Assembly (NCBI RefSeq): GCF_002209485.1
Contig: NZ_NJIX01000004.1
Location: 620,001-684,000 of the forward strand
Direction: 5' to 3'
Length of the DNA stretch: 64,000 nt
Source of the DNA: Achromobacter sp. HZ34
Lineage (GTDB): Bacteria; Pseudomonadota; Gammaproteobacteria; Burkholderiales; Burkholderiaceae_B
The notes under the pieces were generated by a model. It did no database searches. It was not told where the DNA came from and was given only the letters and a program-made list of their open reading frames with translations. Positions 8,553-16,881 of the stretch are shown piece after piece. The position numbers were made by a program, and so were the translations under genes. Position 1 is the first letter of the stretch. Every line of letters begins with the position of its first letter.

Positions 8553-9038
8553 TTATTGCAGCGCGGCCACGCCCGCCTGGGCGATTTCTTCGTCATGCTG
8601 CGGCGTGTCGGCCGATACGCCGATGGCGCCAACCACCTGGCCATTGACGGTCAGCGGCAGCCCGCCCCGCATCAGCACGAACCCGCGCGCGGTTGCCGCC
8701 GCGGGACGGCTGCCGTTGATGGCATCCTCCAGCGCGCCGCTGGGACGGCGGAACAGGGCGGCGGTGCGGGCCTTGCCCGGTGCCAGTTCGACGCCGGCCG
8801 GCACGGCCGCATTGTCCATGCGCACCAACAGAATGGGCGCGCCGGCGGCATCCACTACGGAAATCACACAAGGCCAGCCGCCGGCCTGCGCCTTGGCCTG
8901 TGCGGCGGCCAGCACCTGCTGGGCGGCAGCCAGGTTGAGGACGGACTGGGTGGGCAGCTTGGGCGGCGCGGCGTGCGCGGCGGCGGCGATGCCCAGGCCA
9001 AGCGTGAGGGCGGCGGTATAGCGGGTAAGGCGATTCAT
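8553..9038 (-). CDS. Exported GlcG/HbpS-family (heme-binding-like) protein
   Basis: This 161-aa protein has a signal peptide (MNRLTRYTAALTLGLGIA, cleavage near AHA-AP) followed by a single GlcG/HbpS domain (PF03928). Family signatures include GGWPCVISVVDAAGAPILLVRMDNA, RTAALFRRPSG, RGGLPLTVNGQVVGAIGVSA and QHDEEIAQAG. Members bind heme or small ligands, or accompany glycolate and propanediol pathways. The exact role here is unknown. The start at 9038 is favoured by AGGAG in the leader and by the signal peptide. An upstream in-frame codon would push the start into the LysR operator. The gene is divergent from a LysR regulator that probably controls it. Confidence 0.85.
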   Translation of the reverse strand: MNRLTRYTAALTLGLGIAAAAHAAPPKLPTQSVLNLAAAQQVLAAAQAKAQAGGWPCVISVVDAAGAPILLVRMDNAAVPAGVELAPGKARTAALFRRPSGALEDAINGSRPAAATARGFVLMRGGLPLTVNGQVVGAIGVSADTPQHDEEIAQAGVAALQ

Positions 9039-9099
9039 TGCAGACTCCTGATGCTGCGAAAAACGAAGCTCCATTTCAGCATCGAGTAAATTCGTGTTC

Positions 9100-9124
9100 A
9101 ATAAAGAAGACTGGCTTCTTTATT
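9100..9124. promoter_or_regulatory. Perfect 10-bp inverted repeat, candidate LysR operator
   Basis: AATAAAGAAG (9100-9109) and CTTCTTTATT (9115-9124) are perfect reverse complements around 5 bp. The site lies 15 bp before the LysR ATG and 62 bp before the divergent GlcG/HbpS-like ATG. The T-N11-A-like symmetry and location fit autoregulation plus control of the divergent gene. Confidence 0.6.
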
Positions 9125-9138
9125 TAGAAAAACCGAAT

Positions 9139-10074
9139 ATGGAAATTCGCCACCTGCGTGCTTTCGTGGTCGTCGCGCGTGAACTGCACTTCGCCCGCGC
9201 CGCTGAACTATTGGGCGTCTCCGCCCCCACCCTGACCGTGCAGATCCAGGAGCTGGAGCGCGCCGTGCAGGCGCGCCTGCTGCAACGGACCAAGCGCTCC
9301 GTGGCCTTGACGCCGGCCGGCGTAACCTTCCTGGCGGAAAGCGAGGCGGCGCTGGCGCAATTCGATCATGCGGTCGACGTGGGCCGGCGGGCGGGGCGCG
9401 GCGAGGTGGGCGCGATCGCGCTGGGGTATGTGGGTTCCGCCGCCTACTCGGGCGTGCTGCAGGACCAGACGCGGCGCTTCCTGGCTCGGTGGCCGGATGT
9501 GGAGATCCGCGCGCGTGAACTGCCGATGGACGAACTGCCCAGCCTGCTGGAAGAGGGCAAGGTGGACGTGGCCATCGTGCGCACGCCGGTGAACCTGCCG
9601 GCCAGCCTGTCCAGCCGGGTGCTGGCCCGGGACCGCTTCTGCCTGGCCTTGCCGCAGGATCATGTGCTGGCGCGCGGCCCCGGGCCGGTGCTGGCGCGGT
9701 CGCTGGCGGGCGAGTCTTTCGTGGTGCCGGAGCAGGATTCCGGCTTGCAGGAAGTGGCGCGGCGCGGGCGCTTCACGCCGCATATCAGCGCGGTACCGGG
9801 CTCCCTGCTGGCGGTGCTGACGCAGGTTTCCGTGGGGGCCAGCGTGGCGGTGGTGCCCAGCGTGTTGCGGCAGGTGATCGCGCTGCCGCACGTGGTGTAC
9901 CGCGACATCGCGGGCGCCATCATTCCTTCACAGGTGGCGGCCATCTACCGCCGCCATGAACGTGCTCCGGGAGTACGGCGATTCGTCGCGCAGATCCTGG
10001 AAACGCCCGAGCCGGCGGCGCATCCCAAGCCCTGGCCGGCAGACCAGGTCCCTGGCAGCGGACAAGGCCGGTAG
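9139..10074 (+). CDS. LysR-family transcriptional regulator
   Basis: This 311-aa LTTR starts MEIRHLRAFVVVARELHFARAAELLGVSAPTLTVQIQELE, the canonical N-terminal winged helix with the helix-turn-helix at residues 18-37. An effector-binding domain follows, with GYVGSAAYSGVL, the hinge LPSLLEEGKVDVAIVRTP and VGASVAVVPS. The family pattern is closest to CatR/BenM/CbL-like regulators that sense small aromatic or organic acids. The ligand cannot be read. The ATG at 9139 is chosen because homologues start there. An ATG at 9094 would place the operator palindrome inside the coding region. It is probably autoregulated and acts on the divergent GlcG/HbpS-like gene. Confidence 0.9.
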   Translation: MEIRHLRAFVVVARELHFARAAELLGVSAPTLTVQIQELERAVQARLLQRTKRSVALTPAGVTFLAESEAALAQFDHAVDVGRRAGRGEVGAIALGYVGSAAYSGVLQDQTRRFLARWPDVEIRARELPMDELPSLLEEGKVDVAIVRTPVNLPASLSSRVLARDRFCLALPQDHVLARGPGPVLARSLAGESFVVPEQDSGLQEVARRGRFTPHISAVPGSLLAVLTQVSVGASVAVVPSVLRQVIALPHVVYRDIAGAIIPSQVAAIYRRHERAPGVRRFVAQILETPEPAAHPKPWPADQVPGSGQGR

Positions 10075-10097
10075 CAGCCGAGCTTTGTGGCGGAGGA

Positions 10098-10607
10098 CTA
10101 CGCCCGCGGCAGCAGGCTGACTTCCAGTTTGCCCGTGCCCGAGGACAGCCGTTGGGCGATCTGCTTCATCTTCGCTTCGGTCAGGCCGTGTTCGCCGATG
10201 CCCGGCGACACGGTCATGGCGCCGCTATCGATGGCACCGCGGATCACCACGGTAGTCAGCACCTCGCCATCGGCGCGCAGGATCATGCTGCGGCCCACGT
10301 TGGTGCTGGTCAATTGCGCGAAGGCCTTGCGCGATTCGGATGTCAGGCGGATGTCCAGCACGGATTGCTGGTTGTCCTTGTCGTCGCGCAGTTCCACATG
10401 CGACAGGCCCAGGACCAGGGGCGCGGAAGACAGCTGCGCCACGGTCTCGGGTTCACAGACCTTGCCCCTGGATGCGTGCCTGACCGTCATCAGCGAGGGC
10501 TGATCGGTCAGGCAGTTGGGAACCGCCTGGAACGCCTGCGCCGTGGGCAGCCAAGCCGCGGCGCACAGGAGCAATGCCGCCATGGCGCCGGATTTCACAG
10601 GCCGCAT
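10098..10607 (-). CDS. Exported SecDF-P1-head-like protein of unknown function
   Basis: This 169-aa protein has a signal peptide (MRPVKSGAMAALLLCAAAW, cleavage near AQA-F). The mature part resembles the periplasmic P1 head of SecD: VLDIRLTSESRKAFAQLTSTNVGRSMILRADGEVLTTVVIRGAIDSGAMTVSPG. The membrane domains of SecD/SecF are absent, so it is not a protein translocase subunit by itself. Stand-alone P1-head proteins exist in proteobacteria without an assigned role. The start is uncertain: an ATG at 10676 and a TTG at 10682 are in frame, but only the ATG at 10607 gives a well-formed signal peptide. No Shine-Dalgarno is clear at any of them. Confidence 0.7.
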   Translation of the reverse strand: MRPVKSGAMAALLLCAAAWLPTAQAFQAVPNCLTDQPSLMTVRHASRGKVCEPETVAQLSSAPLVLGLSHVELRDDKDNQQSVLDIRLTSESRKAFAQLTSTNVGRSMILRADGEVLTTVVIRGAIDSGAMTVSPGIGEHGLTEAKMKQIAQRLSSGTGKLEVSLLPRA

Positions 10608-10727
10608 TGAAAGCCGCGCCGCAGGTTGCAGGGAATGATGCGGGATGCCTTGCTTGCCATTGCTGGTCGCGCGCATAGCCAAGGGCCTCGTGGGTAGTGA
10701 GCTTGCTGCATTCTACCGGGCGAGGGC

Positions 10728-10762
10728 CCCCTTTGCCTGGTAACTTTAGGCAAAGGGGTTTT
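10728..10762 (+). terminator. Hairpin with T-run between minus-strand genes
   Basis: The perfect 11-bp stem CCCCTTTGCCT / AGGCAAAGGGG has a 9-nt loop and is followed on the plus strand by TTTT. No plus-strand gene ends here. The structure may instead separate the PrpD cluster from the exported-protein gene downstream on the minus strand, where it has no U-tract. Confidence 0.45.
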
Positions 10763-10838
10763 CCGAAATCATCATCGGAACGTGCCAGCATCGACCTCGC
10801 ACGCGCGCCGCTGCGGCGCGCGGGCGCCGTTCCCGCTC

Positions 10839-12290
10839 TTATTTCATATACAGCTTGCGCAGCGCCCGCACGTCCTTCACCTGGTCGATATTCCATAGCG
10901 TGTCGAGCAGCTCCAGGGAGCGCTTCTTGCCCAGCACGGGCGCCAGCAGGTCGATGGCCTTTTCGTTTTCCTCGGCGGGCGTCAGCGGATTCTCGAAGCT
11001 GCCCTTGGACGCCATGGTCTGGCCGTGCAGCACGCGGCCGTCCTTCAGGTGCACCTCCATCACGCAGCGCCAGCGCCGTTGCACGTCGGTCAGCGCGGGA
11101 TCGCCCACCGCGTGCACCCGGGCACGCATCTTCAGGACGCGCGGATCCTTCATGCGCTCGAAGTCGTGCGCCGATTTGAACGTCAGCTTGCGGTCCAGCA
11201 GCATGACGGCCAGCAGATGCTGCACCGAAATATCCGGCATCGGCCGGTCGTTGACGATCTCCAGCTCCTTGTCCGGCATATTGGCGATGACCTTCTCCAC
11301 GTCATCGGCCTTGAATCCATGCTCGGCCATCAGGTCGTTGAGGACGTGCATGGGGCCCTGGATGGGGCCGCCGATGGGCCAGCGCTTGATCGACGCGCGC
11401 AGCATCTCATAGTTCTTGCCAAGGTCGCGCGACAGGTCTTCGCGATCGAATTCCTCCGGCGCGAACGTGTAGAAGAAATCCCGTTCGCCGGAGAAGATGT
11501 CTTCCACGCCGGTCCAGCCGCAGGCTGCCATCATGGCCGCCTGCAGGCCGTTGTGCGCCGGCATGCCGCCCATCGCATAGGCTTTCTCGATGTGCTCGGG
11601 GTCGCGGAACATGGTGTAGAGGCCCGCCGTCTGCTGGCCCGTATAGGACAGCATGTAGCGCACTTGCACGGGCGTGAGCTCCAGCAGCGCACCGGCCGCG
11701 GCGGCCGCCCCGAACAACTGGCCGGTGGCGCCGGCGTGGTGGCCGGAGCGCAGATAGGGCATGGGCTTGAGCGTCAGCAGCATGCGGGCGCAGACGTCGT
11801 AGCCCAGCACGACGGCGCGCAGCAGCTTTTCGCCGCTCATGCGGCCGCGCTCGGCGATGGCCAGGGCGGACGGGACCACGCTGGTGCCCGGGTGGGTCAA
11901 GGACGGCGGATGCGTGTCATCGGTTTCGTCGGCATGGCCGAACATGCCGTTGGCCAGCGCCGCGTTCTGCACGGTGGTGACCAGGCGCGTGCCGATCACC
12001 CCGGCCTCTTCGCGCCCACCCAAGGGTTTCACGTATTCGATGGCCTTCTTGCCGGGCAGCAGGCGCGAGCCGGAGATCATGGCGGCGAAGGTGTCGACCA
12101 GGTGCAGGCGCGCGCGCTCGGCGACCTTGCGCGGCAGCGGCCGGCCGGCCGCGCTGGAGATGTACCGGCTCAGGTTGCGCATGACCGGCGAGACCTCGCC
12201 GCTGGGCGATTTGCCGCCGGAGGATTTGCCGCTGCCGGCGTTGCGGGTCTGCGCATTCTTCGTGGTTTGCTTCTTCTGCATTTTGCTCAA
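10839..12290 (-). CDS. MmgE/PrpD-family protein (first of two in the cluster)
   Basis: This 483-aa protein of the MmgE/PrpD family (2-methylcitrate dehydratase fold) has an unusual Lys/Ser/Gly-rich N-terminal tail of about 35 residues. The family core follows: ADETDDTHPPSLTHPGTSVVPSALAIAE, GYDVCARML, GAAAAAGALLELTPVQVRYMLSYTGQQTAGL, KRWPIGGPIQGPMH. Members dehydrate or isomerise hydroxy-di/tricarboxylic acids. Substrates beyond methylcitrate and itaconate-type acids are largely unassigned. It is the distal gene of a minus-strand cluster with a Bug receptor and a second PrpD paralogue. This arrangement, common in Bordetella-like genomes, suggests catabolism of an imported carboxylate. Confidence 0.85.
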   Translation of the reverse strand: MSKMQKKQTTKNAQTRNAGSGKSSGGKSPSGEVSPVMRNLSRYISSAAGRPLPRKVAERARLHLVDTFAAMISGSRLLPGKKAIEYVKPLGGREEAGVIGTRLVTTVQNAALANGMFGHADETDDTHPPSLTHPGTSVVPSALAIAERGRMSGEKLLRAVVLGYDVCARMLLTLKPMPYLRSGHHAGATGQLFGAAAAAGALLELTPVQVRYMLSYTGQQTAGLYTMFRDPEHIEKAYAMGGMPAHNGLQAAMMAACGWTGVEDIFSGERDFFYTFAPEEFDREDLSRDLGKNYEMLRASIKRWPIGGPIQGPMHVLNDLMAEHGFKADDVEKVIANMPDKELEIVNDRPMPDISVQHLLAVMLLDRKLTFKSAHDFERMKDPRVLKMRARVHAVGDPALTDVQRRWRCVMEVHLKDGRVLHGQTMASKGSFENPLTPAEENEKAIDLLAPVLGKKRSLELLDTLWNIDQVKDVRALRKLYMK

Positions 12291-12315
12291 GGTCCTGTGG
12301 CGTGCGTGCGCGGCA

Positions 12316-13404
12316 TCATTCCGCGTGGATGTTCATCTTGTGGATAAGGTCCGACCAGGTGGCCGATTCGGTCTTGATCAGGTCGGCGAATTCCGCCGGC
12401 GTGTCGATGCTCAGTTCCAGGCCCTGCTTGGCCATGGCTTCGCGCACTTCGGGCATCTGCACCACTTTCTGCGACGCGGCCGCCAGCTTGTCGACGATGG
12501 CGTCGGGCGTGCCCTTGGGCACCAGGAAACCGTACCAGGACGTCACGTTGAAGCTCTTCAGCCCCAGTTGATCCAGCGTGGGCAGGTCCGGCGCCACGTC
12601 GGAACGCTTCAGTCCAGTGACGGCCAGCGCGCGCAGTTTGCCTTCCTTCACGTGGGGCATGACGGCGGACACGCTGCCGAACATCAGCTGCGCCTGGCCG
12701 CTGAGCAGGCCGATCGTGGCCGGGCCGCCGCCTTTGTAGGGGATGTGGGTGATGTCGGCGCCGGTGCGCGCCTTGAATAGTTCGCCGGCCAGATGCAGCG
12801 GACTGCCGGGCCCGCTGGACGAGTAATTGAGCTGGCCGGGCTTGGCCTTGGACAGGTTGACCAGGTCCTGCACGCTATGCACGGGTAGCGTGGGATTGAC
12901 CACCAGCACGTATTGCGCCGACGCCAGCAGGGTGACCGGCTTGAAGTCGCGCTGCACGTCGAAGGGCAGGTTGCGGTACATCGACGGGTTCATGGTCAGC
13001 GCGGTGTTGAAACCCATCAGCACCGTGTAGCCATCCGGCTCGGCCTTGGCCACGATGTCGGTGGCGATGTTGCCGGCGGCGCCGGCGCGGTTGTCGACCA
13101 CGATGGACTGGCCCAGCAAGGCGCCCAGCTTGGGCGCCATGATGCGGGCCAGGGTGTCGGTACCGCCGCCCGGCGGGAAAGGCAGCACCAGGCGGATGGG
13201 GCGTGCGGGCCAATGGGCGGGGTCATCGGCGGCGTGCGCGGGGGAGGGGGCGAATGCGCCCAGCGCCAGTGCCGCCGCCACGGCAGCGGCCGTGGTCAGC
13301 GCGGCTGACGTGGCAGGCAGGCGCGGCGCCGTGCCGGCCTCGGCCGGCTGCCTGCGTGCGCGACGCATCATCCTGTGTAGCGCTGGAAGAATGCTGGTTT
13401 GCAT
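12316..13404 (-). CDS. Bug-family (TctC) tripartite tricarboxylate transporter receptor
   Basis: This 362-aa periplasmic binding protein has a long signal region with a hydrophobic stretch at about residues 31-55 and cleavage near AHA-AD. The family motifs are RPIRLVLPFPPGGGTDTLAR, GQSIVVDNRAGAAGNIA, DGYTVLMGFN, LNYSSSGPGSPLHLAGELF, HIPYKGGGPA and GLLSGQAQLMF. Bug proteins capture carboxylates for TctAB permeases. Most, like this one, have no adjacent permease. The start is supported by GGAG about 8 bases upstream. It sits between two mmgE/prpD genes and so probably delivers their substrate. The ligand is unknown. Confidence 0.92.
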   Translation of the reverse strand: MQTSILPALHRMMRRARRQPAEAGTAPRLPATSAALTTAAAVAAALALGAFAPSPAHAADDPAHWPARPIRLVLPFPPGGGTDTLARIMAPKLGALLGQSIVVDNRAGAAGNIATDIVAKAEPDGYTVLMGFNTALTMNPSMYRNLPFDVQRDFKPVTLLASAQYVLVVNPTLPVHSVQDLVNLSKAKPGQLNYSSSGPGSPLHLAGELFKARTGADITHIPYKGGGPATIGLLSGQAQLMFGSVSAVMPHVKEGKLRALAVTGLKRSDVAPDLPTLDQLGLKSFNVTSWYGFLVPKGTPDAIVDKLAAASQKVVQMPEVREAMAKQGLELSIDTPAEFADLIKTESATWSDLIHKMNIHAE

Positions 13405-13456
13405 GATGGTTGTCTCCTCGATTTCTTATTCATCGGCGTCTTGTCGCGACGGCCGC

Positions 13457-14872
13457 CTAGCTGTTCGCCGCCGTCAAGGCCCGGGTGATCTCCCGGACAT
13501 CGCCGACATCCTCCAGGCGGCGGACCAGGGCAATGGCGTGTTCCGCCTTCTCCATGGGCCAATGGCTGAATTCCGCGCACTCCCGGAACTTGTCGGCCAC
13601 TTCGTCCTCGGACATGGGATTGGCCTTGTTGCCCTTGCCGGCGTCCACGCGACCGCCATGGCGCCGGCCGTCCTTCATCTCGATTTCCACGTGCGACGTG
13701 ACGATGGTGTGCCGTTCGCGCGTGGCTTCTTCCGGCGAGTAGGTGGTGTATTCGACCTTGGCGATGGTGTCCTGCACGTCGGGCCGCATGACGTACTCGT
13801 CATGGAACTGGTTCAAGCCGCATTTGCGTTCCAGCAGCAGGGCGGCCAGGCAAAACTCCAGGCTGAACTTGGCCTGCAGTTCCGTCTTGGGTTGGTGATG
13901 CAGCAGGGTGTGGTGGATGTTCTGGCTGGTCTTCACGCGTATCCGTGCTACGTCCGCCGGCTGGATGTCGTGTTGCCGTACCAGCTCCAGCATCTTGGTC
14001 ATGGCCGGATGGCCCAGGCTGCCGGTCGGGAAGGCCTTGAGCCAGATGCCGCGGTCGACGAAGGACCAGGGCCGCCCCAGCTTGTCGACCAGGCGCGCGG
14101 CCTCGTAACCGCCGCCCAGGGCCTGGAAAAAGCCGCGTTTGGCTTCCAGGATGATGGGCGATGCCGTGAACCCCTTGCGCTGCAGGTCGGCGGCGACGAT
14201 GCCCACTTCGGCCGAGCGGCCGGCGTGGAAAGGCTTGACCGTGGTGCCGAAGTTTTCCTGCAGCCCGCCGGCCTGGCTGGCGGCGATGCCCAGTGTGGTG
14301 GCGACTTCGTTGGCGCCCATGCCGTACAGGCGGGCCACGGCGGCGGCCGCGCCCAGCATGCCGCAAGTCGCGGTGGCGTGGAAGCCGTGCAGGATGTGAT
14401 TGACGTGGGTGGCGTCGAACAGGCGGCAGGCCACTTCCACGCCAACCTGGTACGCCAGCAGGACGTCGCGGCCGCTGGCGCCGCGCGCTTCACCGGCGGC
14501 CAGTACCGCGGACAGCACTGGCGCGGTGGGATGCACGCCCTGGTAGCGGCCCGTTTCGGCCTGCAGGGTGTCGTCATAGTCATCGGCGTGCATGGCGGTG
14601 CCATTGGCCAGCGCGGCGAAACGCGGCGCCAGTTTTTGCGCGGTGCCGATGACGGTGGCCGGGCCGGTGCAGCCCAGGTCCTGCAGATAGCCGGTGAGCG
14701 CTTTTCCCGGTTGGGAAATGGCGCCGGGCAAGGCCACGCCCAGGGCGTCGAGGATGGCTTTCTTGCCTAGCTGCTGGACGTCCTCGGGGATGTCCTTTTC
14801 CTGCGTGTCCACCACGAATGCCGCCACGTAGCGGGTCAACGCCGGGGCGTCGGCGGTGCCTGTCGTCGTCAT
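13457..14872 (-). CDS. MmgE/PrpD-family protein (second of two)
   Basis: This 471-aa MmgE/PrpD protein shows ALGVALPGAI, NGTAMHADDYDDT (family DxDD-type motif), HPTAPVLSAVLA, GFHATATCGMLGAAAAVARL, LKAFPTGSLGHPAM and KTELQAKFSLEFCLA. The likely activity is dehydration or isomerisation of a hydroxy acid. It is divergent in sequence from the paralogue at 10839 and so is probably not a simple recent duplication. The start at 14872 is preferred over the longer frame to 15004: TGGAGA lies about 8 bases upstream and the extra 44 residues look non-coding. It is the first gene of the PrpD-Bug-PrpD transcription unit. No dedicated regulator is adjacent. Confidence 0.88.
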   Translation of the reverse strand: MTTTGTADAPALTRYVAAFVVDTQEKDIPEDVQQLGKKAILDALGVALPGAISQPGKALTGYLQDLGCTGPATVIGTAQKLAPRFAALANGTAMHADDYDDTLQAETGRYQGVHPTAPVLSAVLAAGEARGASGRDVLLAYQVGVEVACRLFDATHVNHILHGFHATATCGMLGAAAAVARLYGMGANEVATTLGIAASQAGGLQENFGTTVKPFHAGRSAEVGIVAADLQRKGFTASPIILEAKRGFFQALGGGYEAARLVDKLGRPWSFVDRGIWLKAFPTGSLGHPAMTKMLELVRQHDIQPADVARIRVKTSQNIHHTLLHHQPKTELQAKFSLEFCLAALLLERKCGLNQFHDEYVMRPDVQDTIAKVEYTTYSPEEATRERHTIVTSHVEIEMKDGRRHGGRVDAGKGNKANPMSEDEVADKFRECAEFSHWPMEKAEHAIALVRRLEDVGDVREITRALTAANS

Positions 14873-15098
14873 GCTCAGTCTCCAGTTTCTTGTCCGCGCC
14901 CTTTGGGGGAGAGGGCGCGTTGCGCTTTGGTATGCGCGAAGAATGAAGAACGGCGACAGCCGTGTAAAGTGCAAAAATTGGAAGGATTGATGCGTTGAAC
15001 GCATCGAGAGATGATCTGGGGATGGCCCGTGTCATCCTGCACCGCAGCAGCTGATTTGTCCCTTTAATAGAACAAAGATGGCGAGTGCCAATGGCGAT

Positions 15099-15130
15099 GC
15101 GGTAGAGCGGGTGTCGCCCCGTTCTACCGC
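15099..15130 (-). terminator. Hairpin downstream of the unknown gene at 15144
   Basis: GCGGTAGAGCGGG and CCCGTTCTACCGC pair over 13 bp with one G-U on the RNA, around a 6-nt loop. It lies 14 bp past the stop of the minus-strand gene. There is no clear U-tract, so it may stabilise rather than terminate. Confidence 0.45.
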
Positions 15131-15143
15131 GCTGCGGTGAGGG

Positions 15144-15797
15144 TCAGTGGAGCGTTTGCGGTGCTGCCAGCGCGGTAGCTTCCGAGCTGGAATACGTTGG
15201 CAGCGGCAGGTAGTCCTTCGTTCGCTCGCAAATACCTTCGGCAATCTTGATCAGGTCGCCTTTGACTCCCAGGTACTCTGGTTGGTAAATCAGCCCGCAC
15301 AGTCGGGAGTAGAAGACTTTCAGATCTTCCTTGGCGGTCCAGGCTTCACGCATGTTTGCGATCTCGGTGTCGATGTCGTAAGGGCTTGTGGCCCGATTTA
15401 CGCGAGATACGTCGATCTGCGCTTGCAGACGTTCGTTGTGCATCAACTTTTGTTGCGCGAAAGACTCTATGACGAGGGGCAATTGCTCGATTTCGTGATG
15501 CTCCGTGGCTTCCGCATACATGACCCTATTGCTTTTCTTGATGCCTTCCAGCTCGCTACCGTCGAGTTCGGATGGGGCTGCCCGTCTCTTCGACGCGGCG
15601 GCTTGGGGGCTGCCTAAATCGATGTCGGCCCCGCTTTGCTGAGACGGCACGCGGGGGTTGCCGGCATTGGTGGATGAGACAGCGGGTTCGAGCAACGGGC
15701 CGGTGCTGGCGTCGATGGCTGCGGGAGACGATGTCGATGTTGCGTTCGCCGGGTCCAGGGGAGCGGGCTGCGATCGAGGGCCGATATCGAGGGGCAT
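15144..15797 (-). CDS. Unknown protein with disordered Ser/Pro/Ala-rich N-terminus
   Basis: I do not recognise this 217-aa protein. Residues 1-95 are low-complexity and rich in Ser, Pro, Ala and Thr, beginning MPLDIGPRSQPAPLDPAN. Residues 95-200 look folded and helical (EHHEIEQLPLVIESFAQQKL, IANMREAWTAKEDLKVFYSRLCGLI). There is no signal peptide or membrane segment. The start has a strong AAGGA six bases before the ATG. Base composition is visibly less GC-rich than the flanking genes, as is the next gene upstream (15988), so horizontal acquisition is likely. The disordered polar N-terminus resembles type III secretion leaders, but no secretion genes or chaperone are nearby. That reading is speculative. 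Confidence 0.65.
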   Translation of the reverse strand: MPLDIGPRSQPAPLDPANATSTSSPAAIDASTGPLLEPAVSSTNAGNPRVPSQQSGADIDLGSPQAAASKRRAAPSELDGSELEGIKKSNRVMYAEATEHHEIEQLPLVIESFAQQKLMHNERLQAQIDVSRVNRATSPYDIDTEIANMREAWTAKEDLKVFYSRLCGLIYQPEYLGVKGDLIKIAEGICERTKDYLPLPTYSSSEATALAAPQTLH

Positions 15798-15987
15798 TAG
15801 GCGTCCTTCTTGAAGGGGTCGAGATGTGCGAGGGGCTGCCGCAATGGCTGCTGCGGGCTACCGTTACATCAGCGCAATGACGATTGCGATGGTGGGTTGG
15901 TAGCGATGCCGGCACAGTCGTTCCGCCGGGGGACGCGATCGAACTTCGCGAATTTCTGACGCTGCGCCCTGGTTCAGTGCAGGTTGC

Positions 15988-16785
15988 TCAATGCAGGTTG
16001 AACACCCAGCAGCGCAGGCTCTTGCGCGAAATGCGGCTGTTCACCACCCGCACGCCAAGGAAGTTCGGATAGCGGCTGCGCTTGAGTTCATTGCGCAGTT
16101 CGGGCGTCAGCAGCACGGACCGGTCTTCGTCGCTCAATACATTGCGCAGGTGGCGGAAGTTCAAGGCCAGGAAGCGGTCGGAGCGGCGGGCATGGTTGAT
16201 TTCCGCGCCGCCCATCATGCGCGAAAACACCAGGCGCCAGAATTGATCCAGCGCCGGCGACTGCGTGCTGCGGGGCCCGACCGGAAACGCGCAAAGCTGG
16301 CTCAGCTGGGCCCGGATGATCTCCCGTTCGATGAAGGATTCCGCCTGGCGCAGGGACACGTCCATGGCATCCATCTGGATCTGCATGCGCTTGAACTGGC
16401 GTGTCAGGGTGGCCACGTCATCGCCCGCGGTATTGCTTTGAAGCAGGCGGCTCCATTGTTGGAGCAGGGTCACGAACCCTTCCTGCTGCAGGACGGCCAG
16501 GCGGTGGCGTTGGACGGTATCGGTGGTCTGCTGGGCCAGGCGATGCAGCCACAAGGCCACCGCCCCCATGGGCAGGGCGTTGCTGTCGCTCAGGGGCGGG
16601 GCGTACGGCAGTGGCTTCAGGTGACTGCCCAGATCCTCGTCTTGAGCGATGCGCCGTAGCTCTTGCTCGCTGTCGAGATGCATGGCCGCGCACAGCGGTA
16701 CCATCGCGACCTGGATAGTCTTGCCGTCATGCGCGCAGGGGAGGCGAATGTCCGCAAACTGGGTATCGACAATTTCGGTGATCAT
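15988..16785 (-). CDS. Phage antirepressor (P22_AR_N)-like protein
   Basis: This is a 265-aa protein. Its N-terminal 80 residues (FADIRLPCAHDGKTIQVAMVP, then PLCAAMHLDSEQELRRI, then LPMGAVALWLHRL) follow the pattern of the phage antirepressor N-terminal domain (PF10547): hydrophobic strand, aspartate-glycine turn, 'L..AL.LD...Q..RI', and a closing Leu-rich helix. The C-terminal half is helical and basic, ending KRSRYPNFLGVRVVNSRISRKSLRCWVFNLH, and is not recognised. The start is uncertain. The ATG at 16785 has GGAGG 11 bases upstream and suits the domain boundary. An ATG at 16866 and a TTG at 16878 are also in frame. No other phage genes surround it. A large inverted repeat lies just upstream. 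Confidence 0.5.
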   Translation of the reverse strand: MITEIVDTQFADIRLPCAHDGKTIQVAMVPLCAAMHLDSEQELRRIAQDEDLGSHLKPLPYAPPLSDSNALPMGAVALWLHRLAQQTTDTVQRHRLAVLQQEGFVTLLQQWSRLLQSNTAGDDVATLTRQFKRMQIQMDAMDVSLRQAESFIEREIIRAQLSQLCAFPVGPRSTQSPALDQFWRLVFSRMMGGAEINHARRSDRFLALNFRHLRNVLSDEDRSVLLTPELRNELKRSRYPNFLGVRVVNSRISRKSLRCWVFNLH

Positions 16786-16881
16786 GGTGACAAAGTCCTC
16801 CGACTGGCCGTCCGATATGCGCGTCTGGAGCTGCCTGATTGCCGGCAGCTTGCTGCAGCCGTACATACTCGTGCTCAAATT

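Noticed and set aside
14873-15004. N-terminal extension of the PrpD-like gene at 13457
   Set aside because: It adds 44 Arg/Phe-rich residues unlike the family. The ATG at 14872 has a Shine-Dalgarno.
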